Shown here: positions 24,355 to 36,644 of the stretch, in pieces
Layout: every line of letters begins with the position of its first letter
Position numbering within the stretch: the first letter of the stretch is position 1
DNA from: Nematostella vectensis
Lineage: Eukaryota; Cnidaria; Anthozoa; Actiniaria; Edwardsiidae
Reading direction: 5' to 3'
DNA: 64,000 nucleotides
Assembly: GCF_932526225.1 (NCBI RefSeq)
Contig: NC_064044.1
Location: 13,765,453-13,829,452 of the forward strand
Made by a program: the position numbers and the translations under genes
Notes under the pieces: generated by a model
Told to the model about the DNA's origin: nothing
The model's database searches: none
What the model saw: only the letters and a program-made list of their open reading frames with translations

Positions 24355-24945
24355 CGACAACTTTAAAGTACAATAGAATGTTAAAGAACTATCAGGCATA
24401 TTCGAGAAAGTATTTGGAATCAATTCTTCAAAAAAAAAAGAACAAAAATAGTCATTGAGAAATCAAACACAGCGCGCCCTCGTTTGAATTGAAAAATAAA
24501 ATTAAAAAACAGCGTGCGTGCGCTCATTTGCACTTAGGGGCCGTCCACACTAACACGGATTCGTTTGAATCCGTATACTTTTTGATAGGTTTAGGCCTTC
24601 CGTCCACACTAACACGCGTGTGGACGGTCGAATCCGTATCAATATGAAAAAAAGATGGCGTCATATTGCAGGCGCGCGCTGCTTTGAGCATGCGCATATA
24701 AAAATGACGTCACCCTGTACCTTTCAGCGTTTTCAAACGTTTGAATCCGTGTTAGTGTGGACGGCTGGATCCAGGCGAACACGATGCGAAAACGATAGTG
24801 TGGACGCGAATCAAGTGATACGTTTTCGGCGAACGAATCCGGATACTTTTGAATCCGTATTAGTGTGGACGACCCCTTAGTGAAGTCAAATGACGAATGA
24901 CAGCTTGCCTAAGGCAAGTCCCTTTTAAAGCGCGCGTTCGTGTTT
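24355..24945 (+). repeat. Dispersed repeat, inverted copy at 32588-32925
   Basis: Shared blocks in inverted order include AATGTTAAAGAACT, GTCATTGAGAAATCAAACAC, GAATGACAGCTTGCCTAAGG and GTGCGTTCGTGTTTAA. This copy is interrupted by a 340-bp MITE at 24537-24876 that the other copy lacks. Confidence 0.82.
24537..24876. mobile_element. Harbinger-type MITE with TTA target duplication
   Basis: Terminal inverted repeats GGGGCCGTCCACACTAA / TTAGTGTGGACGACCCC bound a 340-bp element with several internal sub-repeats of the same TIR motif (for example at 24600-24632 and 24745-24765). TTA precedes (24534-24536) and follows (24877-24879) it. G-rich ends and a 3-bp TTA duplication are typical of PIF/Harbinger elements. 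No transposase is present. Confidence 0.85.
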
Positions 24946-24960
24946 AAGGACTTTTGTGAT

Positions 24961-25898
24961 GATGGACAATAAAATTGCATTTTACTGGCACGGGATGCTT
25001 TTTCAGGTATTTCCTGGCATGGGATGCTGGTTCAGGTATTTCCCAAACTCTAGTACGATGAGGATGCAATGTTTAGTTTAGTATTTTAATGCCTGCCTCT
25101 CCGTATGAGTTCTTGTCGACCCACAAGTGTTTGTCCACAAGTCAGGTAAAATAACTAACGAAGCGATATTCTCGCTGATATTTCGTTCCCCTTGTGTAGA
25201 AAAGATTCAAATAGCGCAAGTATCTATGTAGGCATACTCACATGCGGTTTACATCTGACAACGCGTCAATATAGATACAGACTGCTCCGTGAAATTACCA
25301 TCATGAGTGTGAGCTCAGAGCCGTAGCAGGCCACGTAAGATTGGGGGGTAACAATACAGAAACATTAAGATAATATTGGGGGCATAGCCGCGCCCCTACT
25401 GGAAATTTCCTTATAATGTTTAAATAAATATTGGGGTGCACATGCCCCCAGTGCCCCACCCTCTATTACGGCCCTGGATTTAGTCTGTAAGCACATTGTC
25501 ACTGAAGATGGTACCACGGGCCAGCGTCCAAACCGTTTCTTTTTCTCCCCTCCCCTATTGAAGTGCTAGTAGGGCGTGATCTGATACCTGTCCCAAACTC
25601 ACCAAATTCGGCGCACTGGTGCCAGACATCCTCACTGCCCCATTCATTTTGTCGGGTATCTGTCTAATATCTATGTGCCAAATTTGGTGGAATTTCGGGA
25701 ACGTAGCAAAGTATGATACATGCAACTAGCACCTTAATGCAGTGTGTTAAAGGAGACGGGACCTTTAGCGTCCTTATCCGAACAGACGAGAGATTCACAG
25801 TCCCCATGTAGAGAACCAAGTTTTTACACCTCAAAACGTTGGCCTAACCTGGTTTTCTGGTCCCTTGCTTGAAAGACAAAGCCCATACCATCACTGAG
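24961..25898. other. Intergenic stretch between Wnt and GPCR genes
   Basis: No coding signal. A short direct repeat (GGCAYGGGATGCTKTTCAGG, 24988-25040) and G-rich dispersed sequence are present. Confidence 0.5.
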
Positions 25899-27499
25899 CT
25901 ATCGAGGCTTTACGGAGTTGTTGACAATGTTTCTAATAGATAGCTCACTAGTGGTCTGTCTTGCCCTCCCACAAGGCAGCACAGCAAAGAGTTCTCGCCT
26001 GAACGTCTGGTTAACACTAATACATATCACAGGGTTGATTGCGTTACTGATGAAGGCAAAATATATAAAACACAGGTATCCCTCACGAGGTAGGTTGCCA
26101 TGCGTGAGAACATGGAGGAGCTCTATTGTAGTAACGGGAATCCAGCACCAGGTGAAACCCAGCACCATCGCGAATACGGCCCTCGTAACACGTACCTCGC
26201 GCACCGTCAGCGCCGCCCCGGGCACTACTCCCAGGATGCTATGCAGGCTGGGGTTAATCGAGATCACGTGGTTTCGCACGGACATGAATACACAGAAGTA
26301 GCACGAGTATATGAGTATCATCGGTCCAAATGTGTATATCACGCAGTTAACGATCACGTACCCATGTTGGGCGATGCCGTGGGACTTGTCAAACGTCATA
26401 AAGCACGTGGCTTTCCCGGGACGGAACACGAACGAGCTCCAGCCTGCAAATAACGGCGTTGCTATAACTACGATCGTGGTCACCATGGAAACGATGATCA
26501 TGTTTATTGATGATCTAATGGTGAAGTACTTCCGGTAGAGGTTTGGTCTGACCACCCGGAAGTAGCGATTGACGGCGGTCAGCGCCATGATGTGTAGAGA
26601 GGTCCACGCGAGGAGAAGAATGAGGAAGCCCTGCAAACGGCACACGGACACCCCGAACATCCAGCCACCACTGATCAATGAGCCTAGAGGGGGGTTAAAT
26701 GCATTTGGTTAGCCTATTGTAGCGAACACGATGTAGAGCCCTTCATCCAATCACCACAAGTGTGATGTAGAGCCCTACACAATCTGATACCCGACTCCAT
26801 ATGCCCCCCTTTCTCTTTCCCTTTCGCCGCTATGCCCATCTCCTTGTGGCATTTGGCGCTTTCTATGTTGGCTAGAAATGCACGAGCACACACAACCACA
26901 TACGAGAAGAATTTCTTGTTTTACTTGCAGTTGTAATCGATTTTTTTTTTCTAAAAAAAATATTATTATATATATGTGAGCGCAGGTACCCTGTCCTGGT
27001 ACCCTGAGGGAGAGGTCTAGTTTTGAGTATTTTGGAGTATTGTAGGTTTTGGTTCTTTCTGTCGCCATGAGTCAGTTGTTTACTTTGTTGAAAATAAGAA
27101 AAGACAACGCCAAAACATATAGTTGTCGTCTATAACAACATGTTTTTTTATTATGTTATACAAAAGCCATCAGAGCTGATTGATGATACAAAATATAAGC
27201 AATTTCAAACCGTGCTACCGGATATGACAGGATAAAAGAGACCCATTGCCATAGTTACCTGCCGTCCATGGCATCACTGCGAGTGCCATAAGCAGATCAC
27301 AGATCGCCAGCGCGCCGATGTAGGTGTTCGTTACTGTCCGAATAACGGGCCTCTTGTAGATGACAAGCAGTACAATGGCGTTCCCGGACACGGCGACAAG
27401 CTGGACACACAAAACCATAGACGACTCCAGAGCTACTCGGCCAGGGGACCTAGAGCCGAGGTCACGTGCTAGGGACTCCTCTTTAGACATTCTGCTCAT
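25899..27499 (-). CDS. Class A GPCR, melatonin-receptor-like orphan, 2 exons
   Basis: Seven-transmembrane receptor of the rhodopsin class. Exons (minus): 27499-27259 and 26683-25899, joined in phase 1; 341 aa. TM1 has SGNAIVLLVIY (Asn40); TM2 CDLLMALAVMPW (Asp68); Cys95 before TM3 (VCRLQGF) would pair with the ECL2 cysteine in KATCFMTF; TM3 ends NRYFRVVRPNLYRKY, an NRY form of the DRY motif; TM6 carries WCWIPV; TM7 NAINPVICI, an NPxxY motif with Cys for Tyr. NRY and the following basic loop resemble melatonin-like and related cnidarian orphan receptors. Ligand unknown. The start at 27499 gives a short extracellular N-terminus with no signal peptide; MSRM offers a second ATG three codons later. 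The single intron lies between TM2 and TM3. Confidence 0.88.
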
Positions 27500-27924
27500 G
27501 CGCAGTGGGAGGCTGGTGAAGTTTCTGTCAATAACCTATAGAATAAACAGATGGACCACTGCATTCAAATGTGTTTCACTACATTTAATGGCGTTTTGTT
27601 AGGCAGTATAAAGCATTTACTACGTAAACTAGAAATACTGTTGTAAACTGTGATTACATTGTACTCAATATCGCAATTCTGATTGGCTTAGAGCGCGCTA
27701 TACTTTGAGAATCACGCAATTTAGGGGTCTTCTATAATCAACTAGCAGATTAGTGGATTATCAGCTATCTTAGGTAATCAGCTATCCTAGGTAATCAGCT
27801 GTCTTGGGTAATCAGCTATCTAAGGTAATCAGTTATCTAATCAGCTATCTTGGGTAATCAGCTATCTAATCAGCTATTTTAGGTGATCAGCTATCTTGCG
27901 TAATCAGCTAACTTAGCTATCTTA

Positions 27925-28350
27925 TATCCGAGAATTCTCGGGCCCGAAAAGGTTTTATTCTTTAAATTTGAAAATCTGGCTAATTCATATAAAATTGATG
28001 GTATCTAAATGTGTTGAAATATTGTCAAACATCGTATTTTACCACAAAGATTCATGAAAAGGATGATCCTCTTTATAGATTTATAGATTTTGGTCCTTTC
28101 CCGAACTTCTCACAGGCTTAAATATAAAGAAAGTTCTCGGGACCTCGCAGTCACCCGAGACTTTTCGGGTAACTTTTTGGCTTTAGCAAAACATCGAAAA
28201 TAGCCCTATTGAGCATAATCATTTGGAATACGAACCAAGTGAAAGTTAAAACTATTCTAAAACATGAAAGAGGTTCTCCAAAAGGAAAACATGAGAAATG
28301 TTGAGCCAAAATGCAAAATAAAGTTTTCGGGCCCGAGAATTCTCGGGTGT
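27925..28350. mobile_element. Foldback element
   Basis: Left end CCGAGAATTCTCGGGCCCGA followed by AAAGGTTTTATTC; right end carries the complement (AAAGTTTTCGGGCCCGAG then AATTCTCGGG). Arms are about 45 bp and imperfect further in. The AGAATTCT core is itself palindromic. No ORF. Confidence 0.75.
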
Positions 28351-28508
28351 CAGGGGCGTAGCCAGGGGGGTGGCCCAGGGAGCCAAGGACCCCCTTCTAG
28401 CAGCCAAAAATACAGTAAATGTATGAGACATCATCTTAATTACAGCGGAAAATGCCTTGAAATGACCTTTTGGGCCCCCTTCTGTTAAAAATACTGGCTA
28501 CGCCGCTG
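28351..28508 (+). mobile_element. Dispersed GCGTAGCC-type non-autonomous element
   Basis: Begins CAGGGGCGTAGCCAGG and ends CTGGCTACGCCGCTG, i.e. short terminal inverted repeats. Internal CTTCTAGCAGCCAAAAATAC plus AGTAAATGT. A shorter copy lies in the opposite orientation at 35206-35318. Both carry a poly-G tract or G-rich stretch just inside one end. Confidence 0.8.
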
Positions 28509-28694
28509 TGTGTTTCGAGAAACGGGCGCCAGCTGTCTTATCCGCTATCTTAGGTAATCAGCTACTTTAGGTAATCAGCTATCTAGGGTAATCAGCTATC
28601 TTAGGTAATCAGCTATCTAGGGTAATCAGCTACTTTAGGTAATCAGCTACTTTAGGTAATCAGCTACTTTAGGTAATCAGCTATCTTAGGTGAT

Positions 28695-29594
28695 GCGCTG
28701 GGTTGCAGTCTTTCTACAAGGGCGTTCGCAGTCTGTTTGCCTCGATGGTAAAACATCTTCCTCGCAACTACTTAACGGGGGAATCCCCCAGGGTACCAGG
28801 CTTGGGCCCATTCTCTTCTGTGTAATGGTCAATGACTTGGTAATGACGTGGCCCCCGCGGGCTAAGTTCGTGGACGATTTGACTGTTCTTTAGGTGGTAC
28901 CTAGGAACTCACCACCCCTCCTAGGACACATTGTTAACGACATTCAAGCATATGCCCTAAAGAATAACATGCGCCTTAATCCATCAAAGTGCAAAGAAAT
29001 GTCCGTTAGCTTCTTAAACTATGATAGTTGCAGTTGGCAGCCCATGGCCGTAGGCGGCAATACCATCGATCGGGTGCAGTCGTTCAAGCTGCTTGGCGTT
29101 CTCATATCGTGTGACTTGACATGGTTGCGCACTGCGACTTCATAATTCAGAAGGCTAACAAAAGGCTTTATGCTCTATGAGTACTTAAGAAATGCGGCCT
29201 GGATGCCATAGAGCTGATAACAGTCTACCGGTCACTTATCAGATCGGTCATTGAATATGCGTCTGCAGCCTTTGCGAACCTTCCAAATTATCTGTCTGAC
29301 GCCCTAGAGAATGTTCAGAGGCGTGCGCTCAAGATCGCTTTCCCAGGTAGTAGTTATGAGGGCTCACTCACGCTTGCAAAGCTTCCAACGTTGCACGAGC
29401 GAAGAAATATTGCATGCCAGCGATTCGTTTCCAGAATCAAACCAGAGAATCCTCTTTTTCCTATCATTAAAGGGCGTCGCATTACGCATGATCCAGGTTA
29501 TAATCTCAGATCTAAATCTAAATCTTATCAGAGGCCTACTAATACGAGTCGTTTCAACGAGTTCGTTACTGTTAAATATGCTAATTACATTTGA
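28695..29594 (+). pseudogene. 5'-truncated LINE reverse transcriptase
   Basis: C-terminal part of a non-LTR retrotransposon ORF2. The first segment has the RT block GGIPQGTRLGPILF and VNDL, then KFVDDLTVL, a variant of the YADD catalytic box. A TAG at 28891 interrupts the frame. The second segment has NNMRLNPSKCKEM and FKLLGVLIS. After a frameshift near 29125, a third segment (29145-29594) reads LIRSVIEYASAAFANLP and PTLHERRN, and contains an in-frame TGA at about 29179. An ATT-repeat tail follows at about 29680. The upstream RT domain and endonuclease are missing. CR1/L2-like affiliation is inferred from the tail. It is inactive. Confidence 0.85.
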
Positions 29595-29699
29595 TTAATT
29601 GTACTTTATTGTATTGCTTACTTGTATCTCTGACTCACCTGTAATCCAGTCTATACTGCGAAAGGTTGAATTAAACTCATTATTATTATTATTATTAAA

Positions 29700-32600
29700 T
29701 ATATTTTGGGATTTATTGTTATCGTATCTTGAAGTCCCTATTAATTATTCTGAATATCACAAATACCTTTTTTCAGCCCTTCGAAAAATCAATTTTCCTT
29801 GCATCTGCTTCAATCATTTACTTTATATCTACCTCCTATTGTTCGAACTTTTCATAATTCGAATTCCCGCTCTGGTGTTATTATTTTTACCGTTCCAGTA
29901 ATTTTCTACAACTTTTTACCACGGTAACTTTCAGAAAAGTTACTTTTTTCTATAATTGTCTTGCATAATTCTCGAAACATTGAGCAATTAGAATACATTT
30001 GTGATCTTCCTTTGACTTATCCTCTTTTTCTGTCATCCATTTTTACCGATGGAAGAATAATAATAAGGGAATTAAAAAAACAAAATGATCCTACGTACCA
30101 GTTTTACCAGAACTTACCTTGTATCCTTTCTCTTGTACCCTTTTTTTACCAAGAAAACAATGAAGTTCCCCAAACTGGTAGCCGACTCGGCTCTGGTTAG
30201 ATAGCACGACTGTTAGGGTTTTTGATTGATTTGAAAACAATTAAAGAAAGTAAGGTACGAAATATGACCTTGAGAAATAAACGAAACGATTTATTTCAAT
30301 TAAAATGTCGGATTAGTTGCGGAGAAACCTTCAGTGCAGAATAGAGAATGCCTGGCATATCAAGAGATTAAATAGATAAGATCCAATCTAGTTACTCATC
30401 AGCAAAAATACATCTCTCAAAATTTTATAGAACATGGGAATTGACATGGCGCGCAAAAATAGCCGAATCCCCTCCCCCAAGGGAGCCGAAGTCTTTCATT
30501 TGGGGACCAACCACTTGATATATGATTATTTGCTTGATATTAAAAAACATGTCATCCTTAACTTGACAGCACAGCGCGTTCCAGAGAAAAAAATCGAGCA
30601 AGAAAAAAAAGTTTACTACCCATTTAAATACTCAGTTCCTTATTTAGCTTTGTTTATGTTCCCAGGGTGAAAACGGTTGAAAACCTTACGCGGACTCAAG
30701 CCTACGGAGTTTTTGGATTAAAATTGCACGCATATCATAGGCCGGCAGCGTACATAATATACATAATGGAAGTTTTCCGAAGTCCTCGGTAATCAAATTA
30801 TTCAGTTAGACTGGCCTCCAAAACCACATAAGAAAAGAGTTTCTCGTTAAATTTCCCGTTTTTTTATCTTCGATTTCTTTCGTTAAAAAAAAAATAAGTG
30901 GGGTAATAGAAATTGGATGTCATCAGATAACAGCACTAAAAAGACGCCGTTTTTATTGGAAATAACAACAAACATCATAGCTTATTGAGAGTAAATAAAA
31001 AAATATTAAGTAAAACCGGTTTGCAGGTTTGCAGCCGTTTGAAGTAAGGAAATAAGATGAGTAATCTTCTACAGAAAAACAAACAGTTTACGACTCACCT
31101 TTCAGCTTTTCATTAGATAGATGTCCTGTCGTCGATATATTGTCTCTTCTTTTAAGTTCCTTGGGACCTAAGTCAAGAATATCAAAACGAACGACAGAAG
31201 CATTCTATTCTAGTTAGGTATCATTTTCCGAAAGTCTCCCAAGAAATAGTCGTCACATAAAACAGAACAAACAAAACGATTTTTAGTTCATTAACACATT
31301 CACAGGACACTCCGGCTGGAAAATGCAATAAAGGGATGAGCTTAAATTGTAATGCTAATTTCTTTAGTTGCTATCGTCAGGAAGGTATGATTGGCTGATA
31401 CTAGTCTGTGTGCAATCAAAGATACTTGTCTGTGTGCAATGACAGACAGTAGAACTATTGAGTGAAATAAATAGTAATAACAGATTTTTTATTTGGAACC
31501 AAAGCTTGTTATGACTTGTATACATCAACTTTATAGAGCAATTTTATAGACGCGAAGATAACAATCCATCAGCTTTATTATACAAATTTGACTATTGTCT
31601 TTTGGTGAGAATCTTTTTAATAAAGTTTGGTTGATGGGAAAACCACTGGAAAAGCAGAGATTTCAAGGCCCAAAACAACCTTCGAAGGGGCAGTCATATT
31701 CTAAGTAGAAATGTTACAGTTACTGTAAGAACGGCTCAAGGTGAAATTGTGAGATACTCTACGTACGCCACGTTCTTCCAGAAGCACCACAAAATTATAT
31801 AACCGTATGAGTGTAGGGCGCACATATGTAATAAACACTAGCAAATGTAAAACAAATGTTGCTCACAAATGTAATAAACCCACAATTCTGAAAACGAGTG
31901 TAATACAAAAAAATAAGAGGATTTGGCACTTTGCCAAAAAGAAAAATATATGTAAATAAGATTTCAGCTGGGGAGGAGCTTTTGATGCTATTTTCCATTT
32001 CTGTTTTAACAATAACGAGCATTGTATATATCTGAAAATGGCAAAATTTTCACAGGGGAGAATGCCCCCAGACCCCCTATACAATAGCATTTACACCCCT
32101 GAAAAATGGGCTCGAAAAAAACACTTCTCCTGCCTTGGTGGTGTTTAAGACCAGTTTCGCCGCCCCTTCATGGGAATGCCTAAGTCATTCCCCCCCCCCC
32201 CCCCCCCTCACACACAAAAATTTGAAACAGCAACATTCAGGTCATATTCCGGTTAACAAAATGTAAAGCATACCGTTTCACCAATCTGAAAAATTAGTAA
32301 GGGAGGGGGGGACTTTGGCATGCATTGAAATTCGCAAATCCAGTGATGCAATTTAATATGAACCAAAACCACAAAGGATAAAAAAAGTAGAAGCCACATT
32401 TTAGGAGATAATGGTTTTCACCGCGAACGGAACGCAAGTTTATGAAAGTGAAAACGGATGGCGTGTCACATTCATTCTATTTTGTAGGGGGTCTGGGGTT
32501 CTCCCCAGAAAAAAAATTGAAATTCCAGACTTTTAGGAGGCTCAGAAATTGATCAGAATATTTGTTATTAAAAATATTGGCGCGATTTTAAACACGAACG

Positions 32601-34319
32601 CACACTGTAAAAGGGACTTGCCTTAGGCAAGCTGTCATTCGTTATTTCACTTCATGAGTGCAGAGCTCCGTAGAGAAAAGCCAGAAAGTATTATAGATTT
32701 CAAAATTGTCCAAAAACGCACCTTTTCTTGTAACAGGATCGAAAAATAGTGAGTATAAGATAGGTTTATTGAAGTGATGAATATTCAAATTAGTTTTTTA
32801 CGCGCGCGCGTGTTTGATTTCTCAATGACAATTTTTGTTCTTGTTTTTGTAGAGAATTGACTTTAAACGCTTTCCCGTTATGCCTTAAAGTTCTTTAACA
32901 TTCTCTTGTACTTTGAAGGAAGGCTTTACTTTTTGCTATGTTTTCTTCTGGCCGTTTTAGAGGTCAGCAATTCATAGATCCGACGCGCGCACGGATATCC
33001 AATCAGAATACAGCAAATAGAAGCCAGCGAAGTGCAACCTAAAGTGTCCCACAAAAGTCCCACAAATTGTACAACATGTCGGATGAGGTCAGTGAGTCCT
33101 GCTCGGATTTATCTAAAATACATACGTTTATAGGGTTTTTTTCTGCGACTTGGTCACCTAACATGATGGAAACTTGATTTGTTGTCCAAGCTTGGTGAAA
33201 ATCTTGTAGAGAAGCATAGAAATAGATAACTTCAAGTTTGGTTGTTGAATGGAAAAGACACACATCCAGCTCGAAATAAGAAATCTTGGTAACGATATGA
33301 TAAAGCGGTGTTCTCTTCGGTAGGAACTATGTGTTTATGTGCTTTTAAAGCTATTTTTGTCGACTTGCAGTGATTCAAGTGCGGGGAAATGTAGATAAGT
33401 AATGGAGAATGCCGAATTCGCTTTTATCGGCAAATATCAAGATTTACAGCAATAATACAAACGACAGTCTCATTCTTATATGTTATTGAAGTAAACCTAG
33501 GATAATATCCATATTCTTCAAGACGTTTGGTTACTTTCGGTCGTAGAACTACCATTTGCAAATCGCCATTTGCCATTTGCACTGACAACCTTTATTGAAA
33601 TAGGTGTGTACATAGTACTGTAAGGGGTTGATTTGGACTTGTATTTATAGATTTTTATGAAACTAAATTTAGCCCACGCAACTTTTTGTTACAAATTGTT
33701 TAAGTTTTGATGATTACAGCGCATTTAAATTCCAATTGTTTTCCTTGATTTTATTATTTTAAAAATCGCGAAATCGCGAAAATAAAGTGATCTGTATTTT
33801 ACGAAAATAGGAAAATCGCGAAAAAAAGTGTCGCAAAATATCGCCATCTCAAAATCGCGATATTTTGACGTCGCGAAAATTAAGTGTAATAAGGTAATTA
33901 TCGATTTTCCAAAAAAAATTATATTGTAACTATAATCTGTGTAAGATTGTTCAGTTACTCACGGTGTTTAACAACTAGACTCTGTGTTTAACAAAATCTG
34001 TCAAGTCAAAATATCGATTAACTTAACTGTACGCGTGTGATGTCTTGAGTTTTTCTCTTTTTGTTGATAGACAGAATCAGTAATATCGTTGTGTCGAAGT
34101 CAAAATTACGCTCGGGAGAACAGATTTGAATCGTAAAATCGAGAACATCGAGAACATTTCTTACACATTTCACTGTATTTTCGCCGACAGGAATCCCGAA
34201 ACTACGAAAACAGTAATTTCCAAATAAATCCACTGGAGAAAAAGAACGCCATCGTAAAATCGAGATTATCGTAAAATCCAGTATCTTAAAATCCAGGTTC
34301 CACTGTATTGATCTCTTAC
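29700..34319. other. Long stretch without a supported gene
   Basis: AT-rich sequence with poly-C/G tracts (for example about 32192-32208) and short frames lacking recognisable motifs. A dispersed repeat copy lies at 32588-32925. The missing 3' exon of the small secreted-peptide gene may be here but I could not identify it. Confidence 0.5.
32588..32925 (-). repeat. Inverted copy of the 24.4-24.9 kb dispersed repeat
   Basis: Complementary to the blocks described at 24355-24945, including CTTGCCTTAGGCAAGC and GTTTGATTTCTCAATGAC. It lacks the 340-bp MITE, so it approximates the pre-insertion state, although about 11 bp near that position are also missing. Confidence 0.8.
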
Positions 34320-34894
34320 TATAAATGGCGGTAGCGTTGGACGATTCTCGAACCGACACTCCTTGAAGCTTTCTTCGCACTGACTTCTTCCAGTATCATC
34401 AGAAGTGCCGTTCAGACAGAGACGCAAATTCTGTTTGCATTTTTCCTGTAAACAACATAACACTTTATTCAGTGAATGTCGATAAATTACTTTGACAAGG
34501 CAATTCAGGCATTGGTCTTTTAGGTAAAGCGCCAACGCGTTTGAGCACGGCAAGATGGCAAAGAGCCAACTGTGTTGAAAAGACTAACGCGGTGTTTATT
34601 GCAGGTACTTATGCTAAAAGAACTGCAACAGGTTTGAGATAGACCATGACGAGAAAGCAAAAGGAGGGAGGGGAAGGACTCGGTAAAAACATGGGCAAAA
34701 GAAAAAAAAAAAAAACCGAGCATATACTAATGAAACCAATGGTCTTATGGACCACCAGCACGGTAGATATTCCACAGGCTTACCATATCCTCATCTTCCA
34801 TCAATATCTCGTCCATCAACTCTTCCATCTCGTCTTCAGCTCTGAGGAGAGCTACGCAAGAAGCCAGCATCAAGCAGATAAGCACATACCTCAT
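34320..34894 (-). CDS. Small secreted cysteine-rich peptide gene, 3' end unresolved
   Basis: Two exons on the minus strand join in phase 0: 34894-34784 and 34445-34320. Exon 1 encodes MRYVLICLMLASCVALLRA, a clear signal peptide, then a very acidic stretch (EDEMEELMDEILMEDEDM) resembling a propeptide. Exon 2 encodes CKQNLRLCLNGTS, then CEESFKECRFENRP: four cysteines in a symmetric C-x6-C-x12-C-x6-C pattern with one N-glycosylation sequon (NGT). Exon 2 ends PPFI|GTAAGA; without splicing the frame runs 18 residues further to a TAA, so either an alternative terminus or another exon completes it. 79 residues are supported. I do not recognise the family. The spacing could form a two-helix disulfide hairpin, but no function is claimed. 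Confidence 0.62.
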
Positions 34895-35205
34895 CTGGAT
34901 TCAGTACCACTGTAGTCGATGTTGATGCTGGACTAACGTGTGACTTACACTTGACTAGCCGACTACTGAGCTAATAAACTCTCAGTATACTTGGTTTTCA
35001 TGTGCGCCATGAACTAAAACACCCACTTGTCGCGGTGGTAAATTTCTATTGTCCGTCCAGCATACCTTTCGTTCGTTTGTTCAATTTGCATCCCTCAATG
35101 TTTGACTAGGTATGGCCCTGGGGTGGTTTTGTTGACCTTTATGTTATACCACTTGTATTTATGCGATTTACTGCTTCTACAAATTGAATGCATTTCTCTT
35201 CGTTA

Positions 35206-35318
35206 CCAGCGGCGTAGCCAGAGTTTTTAACAGGATTTTTAACATTTACTGTATTTCTGGTTGCTAGAAGGGGGGGGGGGGGGGGGGCTTGGGCCATCCC
35301 CCTGGCTACGCCCCTGGT
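35206..35318 (-). mobile_element. Second GCGTAGCC-type element
   Basis: Inverted, shorter relative of 28351-28508: starts CAGCGGCGTAGCCA, contains ATTTACTGTATTTCTGGTTG and a ~20-bp poly-G, and ends CCTGGCTACGCCCCTGG. Confidence 0.8.
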
Positions 35319-36644
35319 GACGTATCTACAGCGACTATTTCCCGAAGAGCAGCAGTTTCGACTAACAGCATCAAACAATAGAAAGGAATTCCACTTAACC
35401 TCGAAGAATTGTTTTCCCGCAGCAACACAACCAACACCCATCGTCTCTATCTCTCACCAGGACTATTTGATACAAAGAATTACACCTTTTGCTGTTCAAT
35501 AACGGGAAAGGGGCATTCATTTGTGCCAAACGTTGTATCGTTAATGTGCATTGTACGTTCATCAACATCGCACAAAGCATCCTTAGCATGACTCGACTTT
35601 CAATAACAATGCTTGAATATGCGCGAACATTCAATAGCATCAACGGACAATCAATAACGCAATTTGACATTCATTCGGGATGGAATGAACATTCTTTTGC
35701 ATGCAATCGGAAATTCAATTACACGTTTGGACAATCAGTAGCGTTTATTGACAATCAGTTATAAAAAATAGAAAATTCATTAGTGCTTTTAACATAAACA
35801 AAGACAATCAATAAGTCTTTTCAGACAATCATGTTCTTCAATGTGACATTCATCAATGTGGTTTGACAACCATTTATCCAATTTAAACCAAACAACAAGG
35901 AAAAATTAAATTTAATTAGAGTTACTATTTTCTCTTTTCTTTAAACAGTGGGCTCCTAAAATTAAGATAAATATAGAACTAAAAATAATTTTTAACAAAA
36001 AAACAAGACAAACAAACAACACTTTTTGTGAAGGGTTTATAAAAGCAAAAACATTTATACTCACTCGTTCGCTATAGAAAAACAGAAAACGTTTGTATGA
36101 GAAATGCCGCCAAGAAACCCCTCGAACGCGGGGAAGAGGGGAGAGAGGGCGTACCGCCAAGTATGTGGTCAAATTGGAAGAAATATCACAGTCACTTTGG
36201 CTATTTCGCCCACTAACGGTCTTATCTTCCACTTTTCTATCATCGGGGGAATGAAAAACATCCGATCAGAAAAGTAGGGGGGGGGGGGGGGGGGGAGGGA
36301 GGGTAGGCGCCTCCCCGTCTGCCGCCCTGAAAGCCTCTCGAGTTTAATGGAATGATATACAAAAGCGTGCCTTTTTGAGAAGTCAAAACAATGTTAACAG
36401 CTTCCAATATAGATTATCTCATTCGATATACCACACATGATTACTGACAATTTTAAAAACAACAAACTATAGCTGTAGAATTTTCAAATTTCCTTGTACA
36501 ATATTTTTGACGCCCATTGATGGAAATTGCTTGATATTCTGTCGAAAAATTATCTTAATAGTCAGCAGCAATCATTTGCATTTGAGCCTAAAAGCAAACA
36601 ACAGTAGCGCCTTTGTTTCTAGAACTCAAAGCAATCGGCTACAA
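35319..36644. other. Intergenic stretch, no gene recognised
   Basis: Contains loosely repeated GACAATCA/CAATAAC motifs between 35590 and 35870 and a poly-G tract at about 36276-36295. Short overlapping frames show no domain. Confidence 0.5.

Larger units (their letters stand above)
27740..28690. repeat. 17-bp minisatellite split by inserted elements
   Basis: Units of GGTAATCAGCTATCTTA occur at 27740-27915 and again at 28535-28690. The sequence between is a foldback element (27925-28350) and a second dispersed element (28351-28508). The arrangement suggests one array opened by insertions. Confidence 0.85.

Noticed and set aside
25918-26538. Plus-strand frames
   Set aside because: Antisense shadows of the first GPCR's second exon.
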